Source of the DNA: Annona cherimola
Lineage: Eukaryota; Streptophyta; Magnoliopsida; Magnoliales; Annonaceae
Assembly: GCA_030490835.1 (NCBI GenBank)
Contig: CM059975.1
Location: forward strand, 55,667,174 to 55,731,173
Length of the DNA stretch: 64,000 nucleotides
Direction of reading: 5' to 3'
This document shows, piece after piece, positions 10,688 to 22,800 of the stretch. The translations under genes and the position numbers were made by a program. The first letter of the stretch is position 1, and every line of letters starts with the position of its first letter. Under the pieces are notes generated by a model, which worked only from the letters and a program-made list of their open reading frames with translations, made no database searches and was not told the DNA's origin.

Positions 10688-12250
10688 CTAAGTTAATTCA
10701 AGCATTCTCATATCATTTCTAATTTTATAAAATGGTTCTTTTGCTAGAGGTTCAGTGAATATATCTGCAATTTGATCTTCTGTTCTTACATATTCCAAAC
10801 ATATGTCATGATTTTCTACATGTTCTCTAATAAAATGATGTCTAAGGTCTATATGTTTGGTTCTAGAATGCAATACTGGATTTTTAGTTAAACATATGGC
10901 ACTTGTATTATCACATTTAATAGGTATATCTTTTAAATCCATGTCATAGTCCCTAAGTTGTTGTTTCATCCAAAGCAATTGGGCACAACAGCTCCTGGCG
11001 GCAATGTATTCGGCTTCCGCCGTAGATAGAGCAACACTAGTTTGTTTTCTTGAAAACCATGAAACCAACATGTTCCCAAGAAACTGACATGTTCCACTAG
11101 TGCTTTTTCTATCTACTTTGTAACCGAAAAAATCCGCATCCGAGTAGCCGATTATATCAAAATTAGAGCCCTTTGGATACCAAAGTCCAATGTTGGTAGT
11201 GTCTACTAAATATCTGAAAATTCTTTTTACAGCTACCAAGTGTGATTCTTTTGGACATGATTGAAATCTAGAGCACATACACACACTAAACAATATATCA
11301 GGTTTAGAAGCAGTTAAATATAATAAAGAACCTATCATGCTTCTATATAATTTTAAATCAATTATTTTTCCTTTCTCATATTTGTCAATTTTAATGGTTG
11401 AGCTCATAGGCGTGTTTGCCCCTTTGCTGTTTTCCATGCCAAACTTCTTCAACATTTCTTTGATATACTTGGACTGGTTGATGAAAATCCCTTCATTTAG
11501 TTGCTTGATTTGTAGTCCAAGGAAGAAATTCAGCTCCCCCATCATACTCATCTCAAATTCTTTCTGCATAAGCTCAGAAAATTCTTGACAAAGAATCTCA
11601 TTAGTAGCACCAAAAATAATGTCATCAACATAAATTTGAATAATCAAGATATCTTTTTTCTTTGTACTTGATAAACAAAGTAGTGTCTACCTTTCCCTTT
11701 TGAAAGTCATGATCAATCAAAAATTTGCTTAATCTCTCATACCAAGCTCTTGGGGCTTGTTTTAAACCATATAATGCTTTGGTTAATTTGTATACAAATT
11801 TAGATTAATCTTTCTCCTCAAATCCAGGTGGTTGTTCAACATACACCTCTTCATTTATATATCCATTCAAGAATGCACTTTTAACATCCATTTGAAACAA
11901 TTTAAAGTTCATGTGAGATGCAAAAGCTAGTAAAATGCGAATAGCTTCTAATCTAGCAACCGAGGCATAGGATTCCTCAAAATCTATTTTTTCTTCTTAT
12001 GAGTATCCCTTTGCCACAAGTCTAGCTTTGTTTCTCACTACAAGTCCACTTTCATCGAATTTGTTCCTAAATACCCACTTTGTGCCAATGACAGTACAAT
12101 CTTTTGGTCTTGGAAAAAGATGCCAAACTTGGTTTCTTTAAAATTGATTTAGCTCTTCTTGCATTACAATGATCCAGTTTTCATCATCAAGAGCTTGATC
12201 AATAATGGTTGGTTCAATTTTGGATACAAAGGCGTATTGTCCACAAATAT
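10688..12250 (-). pseudogene. Element D reverse transcriptase and RNase H
   Basis: RT copies element RNA to DNA and RNase H removes the RNA strand. The N-terminal RT half (12250-11650) is recognisable in broken frames; it holds the fingers and palm text typical of copia RT, with stops near 12000 and 11800. The intact frame 11647-10688 (319 aa) starts at the catalytic YVDD, then FFLGLQIKQ, and continues through the connection to RNase H with STAEAEYIA and the tail HIDLRHHFIREHV. Pol terminates about 320 bases before the 3' LTR. The upstream breaks would stop a full polyprotein unless suppressed. Confidence 0.9.
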
Positions 12251-12251
12251 T

Positions 12252-13290
12252 TTATTTTGACCTTCTAGTTTTTACACCTTCATACACATTCGCTATAACT
12301 TGCTCAATTGGATGGTCATTTTTGAACCTTAAATCAGTTGGAGATTTATAGGAATTATTACCTTCACTTACCCTTTCCTCCATGGAATCTTCTTGCTTTT
12401 CCACATGCAGTTTTTCAAAGCTACTTGTTATATCATCTGCATCACTTAAATCATCTTTTCTTTTGGAGCATGGGTTACATTCATAAAAAATAACATGTAT
12501 TGACTCTTCTACAACTTGGTTTCTTTTATTGAAGACTCTATATGCTTTGCTATTTGATGAGTAACCAAGGAATATTGCCTCATCACTTTTAGCATCCAAT
12601 TTTCCCAAGTTGGTTTTTTCCATTGTTCAAAACATAACATGTGCAACCAAAAGCATGAAAATATGAAATATTTGGTTTTCTACCTTTCCATAGCTCATAT
12701 GGGGTCTTTTTCAAGATTGCTCTAATGGTAACTCGGTTCAACACATGACAAGCTGTACTTACAGCTTCACCCCAAAATTTCTTGGATAATTTACTCTCAT
12801 TTAGCATTGTTCTAGCCATCTCTTGTATAGTTCTATTTTTCCTTTCAACCACTCCATTTTGTTGTGGTGTTCTTGGTGCAGAAAATGTGTGATGAATTCC
12901 TTTTTCATTACATAATTCTATGAATTGTTTATTTTCAAACTCACCACCATGATCACTTCTAATGGTCATAATAGTACATTATTTTTCATTTTGCACCAAG
13001 TTTACAAAAGTTGCAAACATAGAGAAGACTTCATCTTTGCTAGCTAAGAGAATTACCCATGTGAATCTTGAAAAATCATCAACTATTACAAACACATATT
13101 TCTTTCCACCAATGGTTAAAATATCGGATGGCCCATATAGATCCATGTGTAGCAATTCAAGTGGCCTAGTGGTGGAAATCTCCTTTTTGGTAGAGAAAGG
13201 CATTTTAGGTTGTTTTGACAATTGACATGCCTTGCAAATTTTATCTTTGTCGTATTTCAATTTTGGCAATCCTTCTACCAAATTCTTTTT
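12252..13290 (-). pseudogene. Element D integrase
   Basis: Integrase inserts the cDNA copy into chromosomes. The frame 13281-12979 has the CKAC part of the zinc-binding region and the first catalytic Asp in a HMDLYGP context. The frame 12969-12589 has RSDHGGEFEN (second Asp) and PQQNGVVERKNRT (catalytic Glu). The frame 12623-12252 has the C-terminal GYSSNSKAYRVFN segment and an acidic linker to RT. Small frame changes near 12975 and 12600 break continuity. All three catalytic acids are visible. Confidence 0.9.
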
Positions 13291-13764
13291 TCATAGGGTT
13301 TTAATGTTTGACATATTTACATGTCCAAGCCTCTTATGCCAAACCCATGGATCATTGTCAATGGCCATTAGACATTCCCCATCTAGTTCATCAAGTGAAA
13401 CCAAATATACATTTCCATGTCTTTTTCCGCTAAACATGATATGTTCTCCATCAAATACAGTACATATAGATAATTCAAACACAACCTTGTATCCTTTGTC
13501 ACATAATTGACTAGTACTCATTAAATTATGCTTGAGTCCTTCAACAAATAAAACATCTTCCATACATGCATTTGAAAAGCTATAAATGTTTCCTTTACCT
13601 TTGATTTTACCTTTCTGATTGTTTCCAAAGGCAACAGTTCCATCGTTGCAAGGCTTAAGTTTATGAAATAAACTTCTTTCTCCGGTCATATGCCTTGAGC
13701 AACCGCTATCCATGAACCAAACGTTGCTTGCCTTTGCTTTGAAACATATCTGAAAAATGAGCAA
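13291..13764 (-). pseudogene. Element D protease and GAG-pre-integrase domain
   Basis: The frame of 157 aa begins just before WFMDSGCSRHMTG, the copia aspartic-protease active site with the DSG triad. It ends with a WHKRLGHVNM block, the His-containing GAG-pre-integrase motif at the start of integrase. A short break around 13765-13772 separates it from the zinc-knuckle frame upstream, and another near 13290 from integrase. Confidence 0.9.
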
Positions 13765-13771
13765 ATAAATC

Positions 13772-14875
13772 TTATCTCTTTGGTACCCATTTTATGGGTC
13801 CATTTGGGTTAGTAACCTGATTTAATCTTTGTTGTTCTAACTTAGAAAGCCCAAATCTCGTGTTTCTTGGAACCCAAACTAATTTTGCACCATGGTCATA
13901 TAGTTTCTTAAAATTACATTTATGGACTTTATGACCCATCTTATTGCAAAAATTGCAAGCCATTGGTAATCTAGGAGTTGGCCTCCAAGTATGTATTGAT
14001 TCAACAATTGGCCTTCTAGTCCACGTAGTATGTTTCCCTTTGGGCTTGTAGATAGGTGCAGTTTTGGTTTGATTTTTCCCAAGTATTGGCACATTCGATT
14101 TGCCACTTTCTCTTTGCTCAAATGTGGAGTATCCAAGACCTCTTTTATTATTTTGAGAGGTCATATTTAGAAACATTTTCACATTTTCTCCTGGATTAGA
14201 GAATTTAGCTAATGATTCATTTAAGGATTCATTCTCCTTTTTCAATTTCTCTACTTCTTTCAAAAGAAATTCATTTTCATCTTTCAGTTTTGATGTACTT
14301 TCAACTAGTTTTCCATTTATAATAATAATGGACTTGCATTGTTGTCTCTTTAATGATAACTTATTTCCTATCTTTTTGATTTCCTCATATAATGAATCAT
14401 ATGCATGTTGTAATTCTTCTAATTCAGCACATTTGAGACATTCTTGAATAGAAGAGTGAGTAGATTGAGAATAGCAAAATTTGGAAGTTACCTCTTCATT
14501 ACTTGTGTACTTGGTTGAGGTGGTTTGCTCTTCCAAAACTTTCATTGTATTTAAACACAACAAATCTTCTTCTTGCTCAATCTGCGCCATGCAGCATATT
14601 CTTGCACAATTTACCGCATCAAAATCATCGGTTGAGGAACTACTTGTTGATGAAGTTTCTTCGTTCACGTACATTCCTCTTCCCTTTGGCCTTTGAAATT
14701 TTCTGCTTTCATATCCTTCCTTTCTCTCTTGTTGATCCTTTGATTTCTCTTCGGGTGTAGGACATTGAGCTTGCATATGTCCCATACCGCCGCATCTATA
14801 GCACTTTGTGACCTCCTCCTTCTTCTCTCTTCGTGGTCTTTCTTTGAAATCTTTGAGGTTCTTTTCTTTTCTCAC
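13772..14875 (-). pseudogene. Element D gag C-terminal region with two zinc knuckles and a coiled coil
   Basis: The frame of 367 aa has one CCHC knuckle near residue 25 (CYRCGGMGHMQAQC) and a second near residue 310 (CNFCNKMGHKVHKC). Between them lie a Ser/Asp-rich segment and a charged heptad-like stretch of about 70 residues (KLKDENEFLLKEVEKLKKEN), a likely coiled coil for Gag self-assembly. A second knuckle separated by such a long spacer is consistent with SIRE-like copia gag. It follows the gag frame at 14882 across a small break. Confidence 0.85.
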
Positions 14876-14881
14876 GAACTT

Positions 14882-15643
14882 TCAAAATTTGTGAGTGAGT
14901 AGAGCAATGTCTTCATCGTCGTTATGGGATGAGGAGGTGGACTCATCCGAGTTATGTGTGACTTTAAGTGCAATTGCTTTCTTTCCTTTGTGATGATCTT
15001 CATTTCTTTTCTTGATTAGCTCATGTGACATTAATGAGCTAATAAGATCTTCTAGCTTCAATGTGTTGAGGTCCTTTGCTTCTTCTATCGCAGTAATCTT
15101 TGGAGTCCAGGATTCCGGTAGAGCTCTTAGGATCTTCATGACCTGTTCAGATTCAGAAATAGCTTTTCCAAGACTTTTCAAAACATTAGTAATTTTAGAG
15201 AATCTTGCAAACATTTCAGAAATATTTTCTGTTTCTAGTATTCTAAAGCTTTCCAGCTCTCCAATCAGAATGTTTCTCCTTGTCCCTTGGACTTGAGAAG
15301 TTCCTTCATAAATAGATGTTAGTGTATCCCATATCTCTTTGGCATTTAAACAAGAGGATACTCTATCATATTCGGAAGCGGTAAGAGCACAAAATAAAAA
15401 ATTCATAGCCTTGGCGTTGCTCTTAACAGTTTTCACTTCCTCATCGGTCCATTTGGAAGCTCTTTCATCAATAGGCAAGGTTACACCGTCTTGGATTGCA
15501 ATTCAAGAATCCATATCTGTAGCCATGATGAGTTGCTTCATACGAAGCTTCCAATAGCCGAAATTGTTCCCATCAAACAATGGTGGCCTAGTAAAAGATT
15601 GGCCTTCGGCAAATGCGGGAACGGAAGTCGATTGGGATGCCAT
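14882..15643 (-). pseudogene. Element D gag N-terminal region
   Basis: Starting at the ATG at 15643-15641, the reading contains LFDGNNFGYWKLRM, the typical start of plant copia Gag, then after one in-frame TGA near 15508 continues as the frame 15478-14882. That frame holds the capsid-like UBN2 domain with LPESWTPKITAIEEAKDL and LEDLISSLMSHE. The TGA stands where a Trp codon would fit. The distance from start codon to PBS is only about 35 bases, so the leader is very short. Confidence 0.85.
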
Positions 15644-15677
15644 ATTAAAAGATCTCTTTGGTATAACTCAAAGACCT

Positions 15678-15691
15678 ACTCTAATACCACT
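15678..15691 (-). promoter_or_regulatory. Element D primer binding site
   Basis: The minus strand reads TGGTATTAGAGT two bases after the 5' LTR end, matching the 3' end of initiator tRNA-Met with one change from TGGTATCAGAGC. It identifies the right-hand LTR as the 5' LTR. Confidence 0.85.
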
Positions 15692-18179
15692 TGTTGGTCC
15701 CGAGTTAATGGCAATTACCCAAGAGGGGAGGGGTGAATTGGGTATTTAAAATTTTCAACTTAAACAGAAACTTTTCCCCGGATTAATCTAGTCCCCTTTA
15801 TGAAGAAACAAAGTGGAAAGCAATATAGTGTAGAGAGCAGAAATAAAAATGAACACACAAGATTTTATAGTGATTCGGGCAACCTCCCTACTCCACTCTT
15901 CCAAGATCACACCCCTTGTGACTTGGGTTCCACTATGTATTCCGTGAATACAAGTAGAGTCTCCACTCTCTTCTAGATTCTAGCTCTAGGGGGCATATAC
16001 AACCAGAGCCTCTGCTCTCTTCTAGATTCTAGCTCTAGGGGGCATCAACAATACACAGCACAAGTAGGTGACGAGTTCTACTCCAATCACACACTACTTT
16101 GCTTACACTTGTTCTTAGCTACCCAAGCTAAAACAAGTTCAATACAACAAGTAATAACAAAAGAAAGTTTCTACACGTTACTGTTGTGTAGACGCAGATT
16201 TGGTGCAGAGAAGAACTTGTAGTGTAGACTTAGAGATTCAGCAAGTAGCTCTTGACAGTTTGGAAGTAAAGTTCTTCTTCTAAATGTTGGCTTGATCACT
16301 TAATGCTCTTGAAGATAGGGGTTATGCACATTCAATGATTCTCAGCTACCCTTCTCGTTCATATTGAATGCTTTTTATAATTGTGGAGGGAATCCAAACG
16401 TTTGGAGGTAGGTGGCGCGCATTAAATGCGCCAACGTTCAAAAATTTTCTGACCGTGGCGACCCAAGTCGCAGGTGGAGTCGACTTCGGGTGCGACTTCG
16501 CCCAAGTCGCAGATGGAGTCGACTTCGGGTGCGATTTCACCTGTTCGCAACTTCTTCAAGTTCCAGTCTGGGTCGACTTGGTCCTCGACTTGACCCAAGT
16601 CGCAGGTGGAGTCGACTTCGGGTGCGACTTAACCTCGGCAGCTTGCTTGACGAACTTAAAATCCTTGGAATGTTTTGCTTGCTTGAGTTTCTTCATATTT
16701 GGTTGTTTCTTCCTTGATTTATATCTCTTTGGACCACTGTGTTATCATTTTAGCTTGATGTCCTTTAGCTCCATGATTTGCAAACCTTGAGTCCTTGAGT
16801 CTTGAATCTTTTGTATTCATGACCAAGTCCAATATATTTTGATTAGAATAGTTGAATTCATCCATCTTGCTTTCTTTGGACTTGGATTAGTCTTCATATA
16901 TTCCAAGTTGAACATCGAAGTCGACTTGATCTTTGTGGCGCCCCGAACCGAGGCGTCACATTTGTCCTTACTCCGGGATCTTGTCGATTGGTAAGTGTGA
17001 ATCATGATTGTTGCCCTGATCATGCGGCAGGTTCTTAATTGGATCTTGTCCAAATTTTTTTTCATTTCTTTTTCTTTCATCACATATATCATCATTCATT
17101 CATAATGGACTTATCCATAACATCATAAATCATCAACTTCTCATATTATTCATAACTTCACAATTTCATACAACCTATGTCCTTTTTCATCATATCCCAT
17201 TAGGGAATCTATTAATACAAAAATCTACTAACCTTTGTAGATTCCTCTTTTCCTTTAGCAACTCATGTCCTTCATTTCTTGGCTTTCCCTACACCTATCT
17301 GAGGTTGGGAAAACAAAACATGAGTCGAAACTCAATAAGCAAGCATTTTTTATTTTAAATGCATTCCTCTCCATTCGATAGAAGACACTTACCAAGTGAT
17401 CAACTACCAACGGAATAGAAACCTTTTCGTAAACCATATTTCGAAACCTTTCATAAACCATTCATGTAAATCATTCGTAAATGCATTTCTCTCCATTCGA
17501 TAGGAGACACTTAGCAAGTGATCAACTATCAATGGAATAGAAACCTTTTCATAAACATTGGATGTGCAAATGCTTCCTTTCCACTCCTGACATAAACCTT
17601 CGTGTGCGGGTACGCTAGCTCAGGGAACATCTCACATAACATGGTCCAATACGCCGGCTGTCTCCGACTTGGCCTCATCAAGAGGAACCTCTCTTCCTCT
17701 TGACGCCTACATGGTTCCTACATGCATGACTTTTGATTTCCCCAGCGTTATATACCTCTTACACCAGGTAACTTGTCATTCTCATGTAGAGAATTATTTG
17801 CACCATCCCTTAAAAATATAATTTCAAATCTATGCTTTCCTTTTCAATCTATGTATGAAAATGCAATGCATTCATTCAAACATAACATTCCTTTGCCTCC
17901 ACCTCTGGGGAGGACGCCGTCGGCACACAGCCCATACGACTCGGCAATAGTGAAGGGGGACCCTCTTATCCACTTTCTACCTCCAGCAAAGCCTCTTTCT
18001 TATACATCATACATGTTCACATGTCCATAAACATCACATGATATCAATATGCCGGCATGACTTTTCATAAAAACTCATAAATATTCATCATTTCAAAACA
18101 TTATAGGAATGGCCACCCTTAAATACATTTCATAAATACTTGGGTATAAAATCACATTTTCAAAAGGGTTTTCTTGCTT

Positions 18180-18224
18180 ACCTCCTCAGTCCGTGTCCTC
18201 CACCTTTTCTTTTCTTTTTTCCCT
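18180..18224 (-). other. Mini-exon-like block in solo LTR E
   Basis: On the minus strand TATAG is followed by 41 purine-rich nt (18222-18182) and GTAAGCAAG with GT at 18181-18180. The borders match those of C, G, A, H and B although the interior differs. Confidence 0.5.
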
Positions 18225-18445
18225 ATACAAGGAAAATGGATATTTTATCTATCCATTCTATGTCTTAGTTTACTTTCCGTGCTTGCTTTATAACCATTCA
18301 TTACCTCATTCTCATAGAGGTTAATCGTATAAAGATACTTGGTCATTACTCATTTATATGGATTTTTATCCATAAATCCTTTAAAAATTCCATCCATATA
18401 TCCTCATAAATATACAAAAATAAATCTCAATTTTTCCCAAAATAC

Positions 18446-18564
18446 GCTGTTCACTGTTCATAATTACTGTTCATGTCACTGTAGCATATTAATGTTCATC
18501 ATCACTGTTCACGTTACTGTTCACCGAGGTTACTGTTCACAGCAACGTGGGTTACTGTTCATGG
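18446..18564. repeat. CTGTTCA short repeat array in solo LTR E
   Basis: Seven exact CTGTTCA words and one degenerate ATGTTCA lie within 120 bases, mostly as TTACTGTTCAY or TCACTGTTCAY. The spacing is irregular (8-35 bases). On the element's own strand it lies between the leader donor and the mini-exon. Confidence 0.8.
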
Positions 18565-20621
18565 GTTCCAAAATTTGACATTTTTCCCAAAACTAAAAAA
18601 TACCATGACATAGCTTATGCTTCGTATATCATGGGAAATTTCATACATTTTGAATTTATCATCATTTACTTGGTTAAAGAAATCATTTTCTCCATGTACT
18701 AAAAATCAACATAAATTCACTTAAGCATAATCCTTAATTCCAAAAATCATGAAATTAATATATCATCATTCCAACATCATATTTATCATAATAATACATC
18801 CCAAATCATCATTTATCAAATTTGGAGCATTATTTCCACATATCATACATGATTTTCCCGAATGCTCTATCTTTGCTCCAAATTTTTGATGTTTCGGCAT
18901 AATTCTACTTTGGCATTATAACCTTACTTATTTTCTCATGCTTAGGCATTATCTAAGTATGATTTTACCCTACTTAACATTCAAAAGAAATTTGGAAAGA
19001 AATTGCTTACCCGAAGTGGAGATATCCCACTTTTTCTCACACTTTTTCTCTCTAACTTCCTCCTCTTCTTTCTCCTCAAGGCTAAAACGTGGTGGGGGTG
19101 AAAAAATGCTCAAATGGAGCTGGGATGAAGTGCCTTGGACGTTCACCCCTGCCCCCTATTTATACTTTTTGATTTTTCATCAAATTGGAATTTACCCCCC
19201 CCTTGCTTGAGGTATTAAATTATAAATGTATTTTTTTCTAATTTTCAAAAGGTGCATGGAGCCTTGTGCAGCCCACCCTAGGCCTGCTCCAGCCCCCTAT
19301 TTCAGCCCTATTTTTCTAGCTTTTTATTTATTAAAATTATTTATTTTAAGCTAATTCAATCCTAACCGTTGATCTTTGATAAGATTGATTTTGGGCCATT
19401 GGATTTGGCCCCAAAAGTCCAAGCTCCAGCATCCATAGCAGCTTTTCATTAATTATTTATCATTTAATTAATTAAAATTAATCCAAAGTCAAATACTAAT
19501 TAATGAAAAAGTAAAGCTACTTTTTGATCTTCAAATGACGTTTAATCTTGACCCTTAATTCATAATTTTTTGATCAATATTGGACCACTCATCATGTTCA
19601 TCATCATATTTTGGCCATCCATAAAAAAATTCATCTCAATCCGATGTCCGGATTGCAAGATATGAATTTTTCTTTATTTTCTCTCAAAAATCCATAAAAA
19701 TCCGAAAATACTAAATAAATCAAAAAGTGGCTATTTTGTCCTTTTGTGGGAAGTTTCCTTTTTTGTCTTTTTGTGATTAAGTTAACATATTCTTTAATCC
19801 CACGTTTACTATTCACGTTTTACTATTCATCCGAATTTCATAAATAATTATTTTAACCTTTATTCTCACATATTTTTCATACTCATGAATATATATTTTA
19901 TTAACATATTACCTAGGGTTTACAACCCTAGGGTTTCATATATATGTCTAAGATTGGAGTTTCACAATCTTCAACTTGACTCGAGTTCTACCTTGAAATC
20001 GATCTAATCCCCGATTTGGCTTCTGAAGTTTTTGCCCTGTCCAACTAAAGTCGATACTGGAGTCGACTTGGTCTGCGACTTCACCCAATTCGCATGCGGA
20101 GTCGACTTCATCTCCGACTTCGGCAGCTCTGCTCCTCGATTTCAACTCTGGACAGAAATGACGCCTCCAAGTCGCGACTGGAGTCGACTTGGTCTGCGAC
20201 TTCACCTCAAGTCGCAAGTGGAGTCGACTTGGGATGCGACTTCGGCACCTCTCATTATCGATTTCAACTCTGGAAGGGAATGATGTTTCGAAGTCGATGC
20301 TGGAGTCGACTTGGTCTGCGACTTCACCCAAGTCGCAAGCGGAGTGGACTTGGGATGCGACTTCGGCACCTCTCATTCTCGATTTCAACTCTGGAAGGGA
20401 ATGACGTCTTGAAGTCGCTTCTTGAGTCGACTTGGGGATCGACTTGGCCTAAGTCGACGCCAGAGTCGACTTGGAAATCGACTTGACTTGCCATGCTTCA
20501 TATTCTTTAAATTTATAACCTTAAGTCATTTCCACAAACATGTTAGTAACCAAAACTTACTCAAATTGATTTGTTAATCATCAAAACATAGACTTGACTT
20601 ATTTTCTACATATTTCCAACA

Positions 20622-20727
20622 CTTTTATCAACAGATGAGTGGCACATAACACTTTTTGTCTGTCATTGCATGGAGATATTCTGAATAACTTTCTGATTTT
20701 CGTCATCCACTATTCAGCTTGGACGGG
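20622..20727 (-). pseudogene. Element B gag, middle fragment between D and A
   Basis: About 100 bases remain between the TSD of D and the TSD of A. Aligned with gag of A (43290-43400), it covers the segment around the VEQWITEIKKL-type helix and a conserved Cys. It proves that D and A went into the same gag gene independently. It is too short to be seen as an open frame. Confidence 0.8.
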
Positions 20728-21782
20728 TATGGAGCCCCCAACTCGAGCGTCACATCCTGAGCCTTACCTCGGGATCGGTATCGACTGGTAAACGTGATCA
20801 GGATTGTTGCCCTGTCACACGGTGGGTTTTTAACGGATATTTATCCAATTTAATATATTTTCATAGGAGTTTATTTTCTCTTAATTATATCTTAGGTAAT
20901 AACTAAGTTATTTCCAACCATTCAACACACAACAAAGCATGTTATTCAAAAACATTACATCATTCTCCTAAATCAGATGTCACTGCATGTTATAATCATG
21001 GTTGTCATCATGAAAACAACAACTTAATTACATCCATTCAACATAAATTTTTCTACATCAAAATATCTGTTAATGTTTTTCTCTAAATTTATAGATATTT
21101 CATTTGCTCCGTTGCCATGTCTCCTCTTTTACCTGTCTATGGATTTGGAAAACAAAACGTGAGTTGTACACTCAATAAGCAAGCATTATATATATTTTCA
21201 AGCAAGCATTTTAAAACAACATTTTTCAAAAGCATTTCTCTCCATTTAGTAGAGACACTTATCAAGTGATCAACTACCTGTGGAGCAGAAACCTTTTTAT
21301 TTCTAATCATTATGGAAAGCAACTTTATACCCCTCGGGGATATATAATGACCATGTGATGAATGAATCATGATCTCTTAGGATGGAGGCTAGCTAGGCGA
21401 CCATCCGTCATCATCTTCTCCCATCCAGGGAGGCGCCGCCGGCCTTGGCCTATTTTAGCGAATCGGCTACACCAAAGGGGGACAATTGGTCCGTTTATTC
21501 CTTTAAGGTGAACCTTATGCATTGTGCATATGAATTTCTCCATGACATGCTAGCATGATTTTTCATACATAATATCATAGAACAACAATTTTTATAAATC
21601 ATAAAGCAGTTATATAAATCAATTTGAAATGCATAGTGAACTAAGGAATGGCCATCCTTAAAAATTTAGCAATAAATTTCAAATAAAATTTGCTAAATCA
21701 AGAAAAGCAGTTAAAACATTAATTACAATTATTTTAAAGAAATTTTAATAAATAGAAATTCATTTAGAAAATTTGCTTGCTT

Positions 21783-21831
21783 ACCTTGTTCGTGAGAGCT
21801 TCCCGGATCAACCTTTTCCTTTCCTTTGCCT
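21783..21831 (-). other. Mini-exon-like block in element A 3' LTR
   Basis: On the minus strand CATAG is followed by a 45-nt purine-rich block (21829-21785) and GTAAGCAAGC. In the 5' LTR (about 46246-46295) the donor is changed from GT to AT, so only this copy keeps a good donor. Confidence 0.5.
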
Positions 21832-22017
21832 ATGACAGAATAACATACTATCCATGGTGCGCACCAAGTGCTTGTCGTTAAGAGCACTGTGATCACCAGT
21901 TTAATTAAAATTTACCGAAACACATTAAAGCTACCACTATGCGGGTGATAGTGTAGAATATTGGTGAGTCGGGTTGAATCCACAGAGAGGCTATATAATT
22001 TTGAATTATTTTAAGCA

Positions 22018-22200
22018 AAAAGAGAAACGTGAAAGAGGGTATAGAGAAGAGAAAGAAATAAATTAGAGATAAAGGAGAAGAAATTAGAGAGAGTAGAAAA
22101 AGAAATTAGAGAGAGAGAAGAAAGGAGAATTAGAAAGAGAAAGAAAGAAGAGAGAGAAAGCAGATAAATAAGAGAGAGAGAAAGACCGAGAAAGGAGAGG
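22018..22200. repeat. GA-rich polypurine tract in F
   Basis: About 180 bases are almost only A and G, with repeated GAGAGAGA and AAATTAGAGA words. The Leu/Ser-rich minus-strand frame over it is an artefact. Such tracts can form triplex DNA or be bound by GAGA-binding proteins; neither is shown here. Confidence 0.8.
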
Positions 22201-22617
22201 AGAAATTGCAATTAACTAAAATTAAATCTAAATTAGGACAGTAATTAAAAGACTGCAGAAGTAAAATTTAATCTACCAAAACAGGAATGAAAATTGCATT
22301 AAACTTAATTTGAAAATTACAATGCATAAAGCGGGAAATCTACGCTAAATATTACAAATCTAAAAATTAACAACTACAAAGCATTAAATAGAAAACTATA
22401 ATTAACAGAAAATTAATTTACCCCAATCTTTGCTTAAAGATCACTCTTTTGAGAAGTAATCCAAGCCCTTGAAGCTTTTTCCCACTTGGCAAAGGTCCCA
22501 CCTAAATGGGCCCCACTTCAAGTGATGGGAGAGTGTTGTTCTTGGGATGAGTGGAAGGACATCTTTTATAGCTAGACTTGGAATCCGATGTGGGATTCCG
22601 GCCCTTGCTTATTACAA

Positions 22618-22800
22618 GCCACCTTTTGCCCGTTTGCTTCTTCTTGCGCTGCTTCAGCTTCTTCGTCAAAATACATAGTCTCTTTAGGCTCCATGGCCAT
22701 TTCAATCTCCTCCCGAGCCTCCGCAAACTTAAGATTGATCTCGTCGATCTCTTTGCTTTGGTCGAACGCGTCATTATCTTTTGGGCGAATTGCGAGATTA
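22618..22800 (-). other. Coding-like segment inside F, possibly a captured host fragment
   Basis: The minus-strand frame 23033-22572 contains a stretch of about 50 residues rich in Glu, Lys and Ala with helix-like spacing (KEIDEINLKFAEAREEIEMA, then MYFDEEAEAAQEEA). Its codons are GC-balanced, unlike the Leu/Phe/Ser junk around it. It matches no gag or pol domain I know. It could be part of a host coiled-coil protein picked up by the element, or chance in a GC-richer LTR. Upstream and downstream parts of the frame look non-coding. Confidence 0.3.

Larger units (their letters stand above)
16934..19966 (-). mobile_element. Solo LTR E, Tekay-type gypsy
   Basis: The LTR runs from TGTGGCGCCCC (16934) to GGAGTTTCACA (19966), 3033 bp, with perfect TSD ATCTT (16929-16933 and 19967-19971). 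It carries the shared U5 block (16934-17040), the GGCGCCG-like CTCTGGGGAGGACGCCG block (17905), a mini-exon block (18182-18222), a leader donor (GT at 19010-19009), TATAAATA (19164-19157) and a CTGTTCA array. No internal region is present. Confidence 0.95.
8514..20621 (-). mobile_element. Element D: full-length Ty1/copia element, SIRE/Maximus-like
   Basis: Two LTRs (8514-10366 and 15692-20621, the latter with an insert) enclose a PPT, pol, gag and PBS on the minus strand. A perfect TSD CTTTT (8509-8513 and 20622-20626) brackets the whole in the gag of B. Without solo LTR E it is about 9.07 kb. Domain order gag, protease, integrase, RT, RNase H is copia-type. RT wording ([11 protein letters not shown] and MSMMGELNFFLG) and length suggest the SIRE/Maximus lineage. 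No envelope-like ORF is present, since only about 320 bases separate pol from the 3' LTR. It carries a few breaks but is the best preserved element here. Confidence 0.93.
15692..20621 (-). repeat. Element D 5' LTR, split by solo LTR E
   Basis: The ends are TGTTGG (15692) and CCAACA (20621) on the plus strand. Without E and one TSD copy it is about 1892 bp, very close in sequence to the 3' LTR. AAGTCGAC clusters lie at about 16460-16630 and 20035-20490, the second just beyond E. TATA is at 16372-16379 on the minus strand. A run of three higher-order units (about 122 bases each) is visible from 20160. Confidence 0.93.

Noticed and set aside
22011..22211. Hydrophobic Leu/Ser-rich minus-strand frame
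   Set aside because: It is the complement of a GA-rich tract and not a membrane protein.
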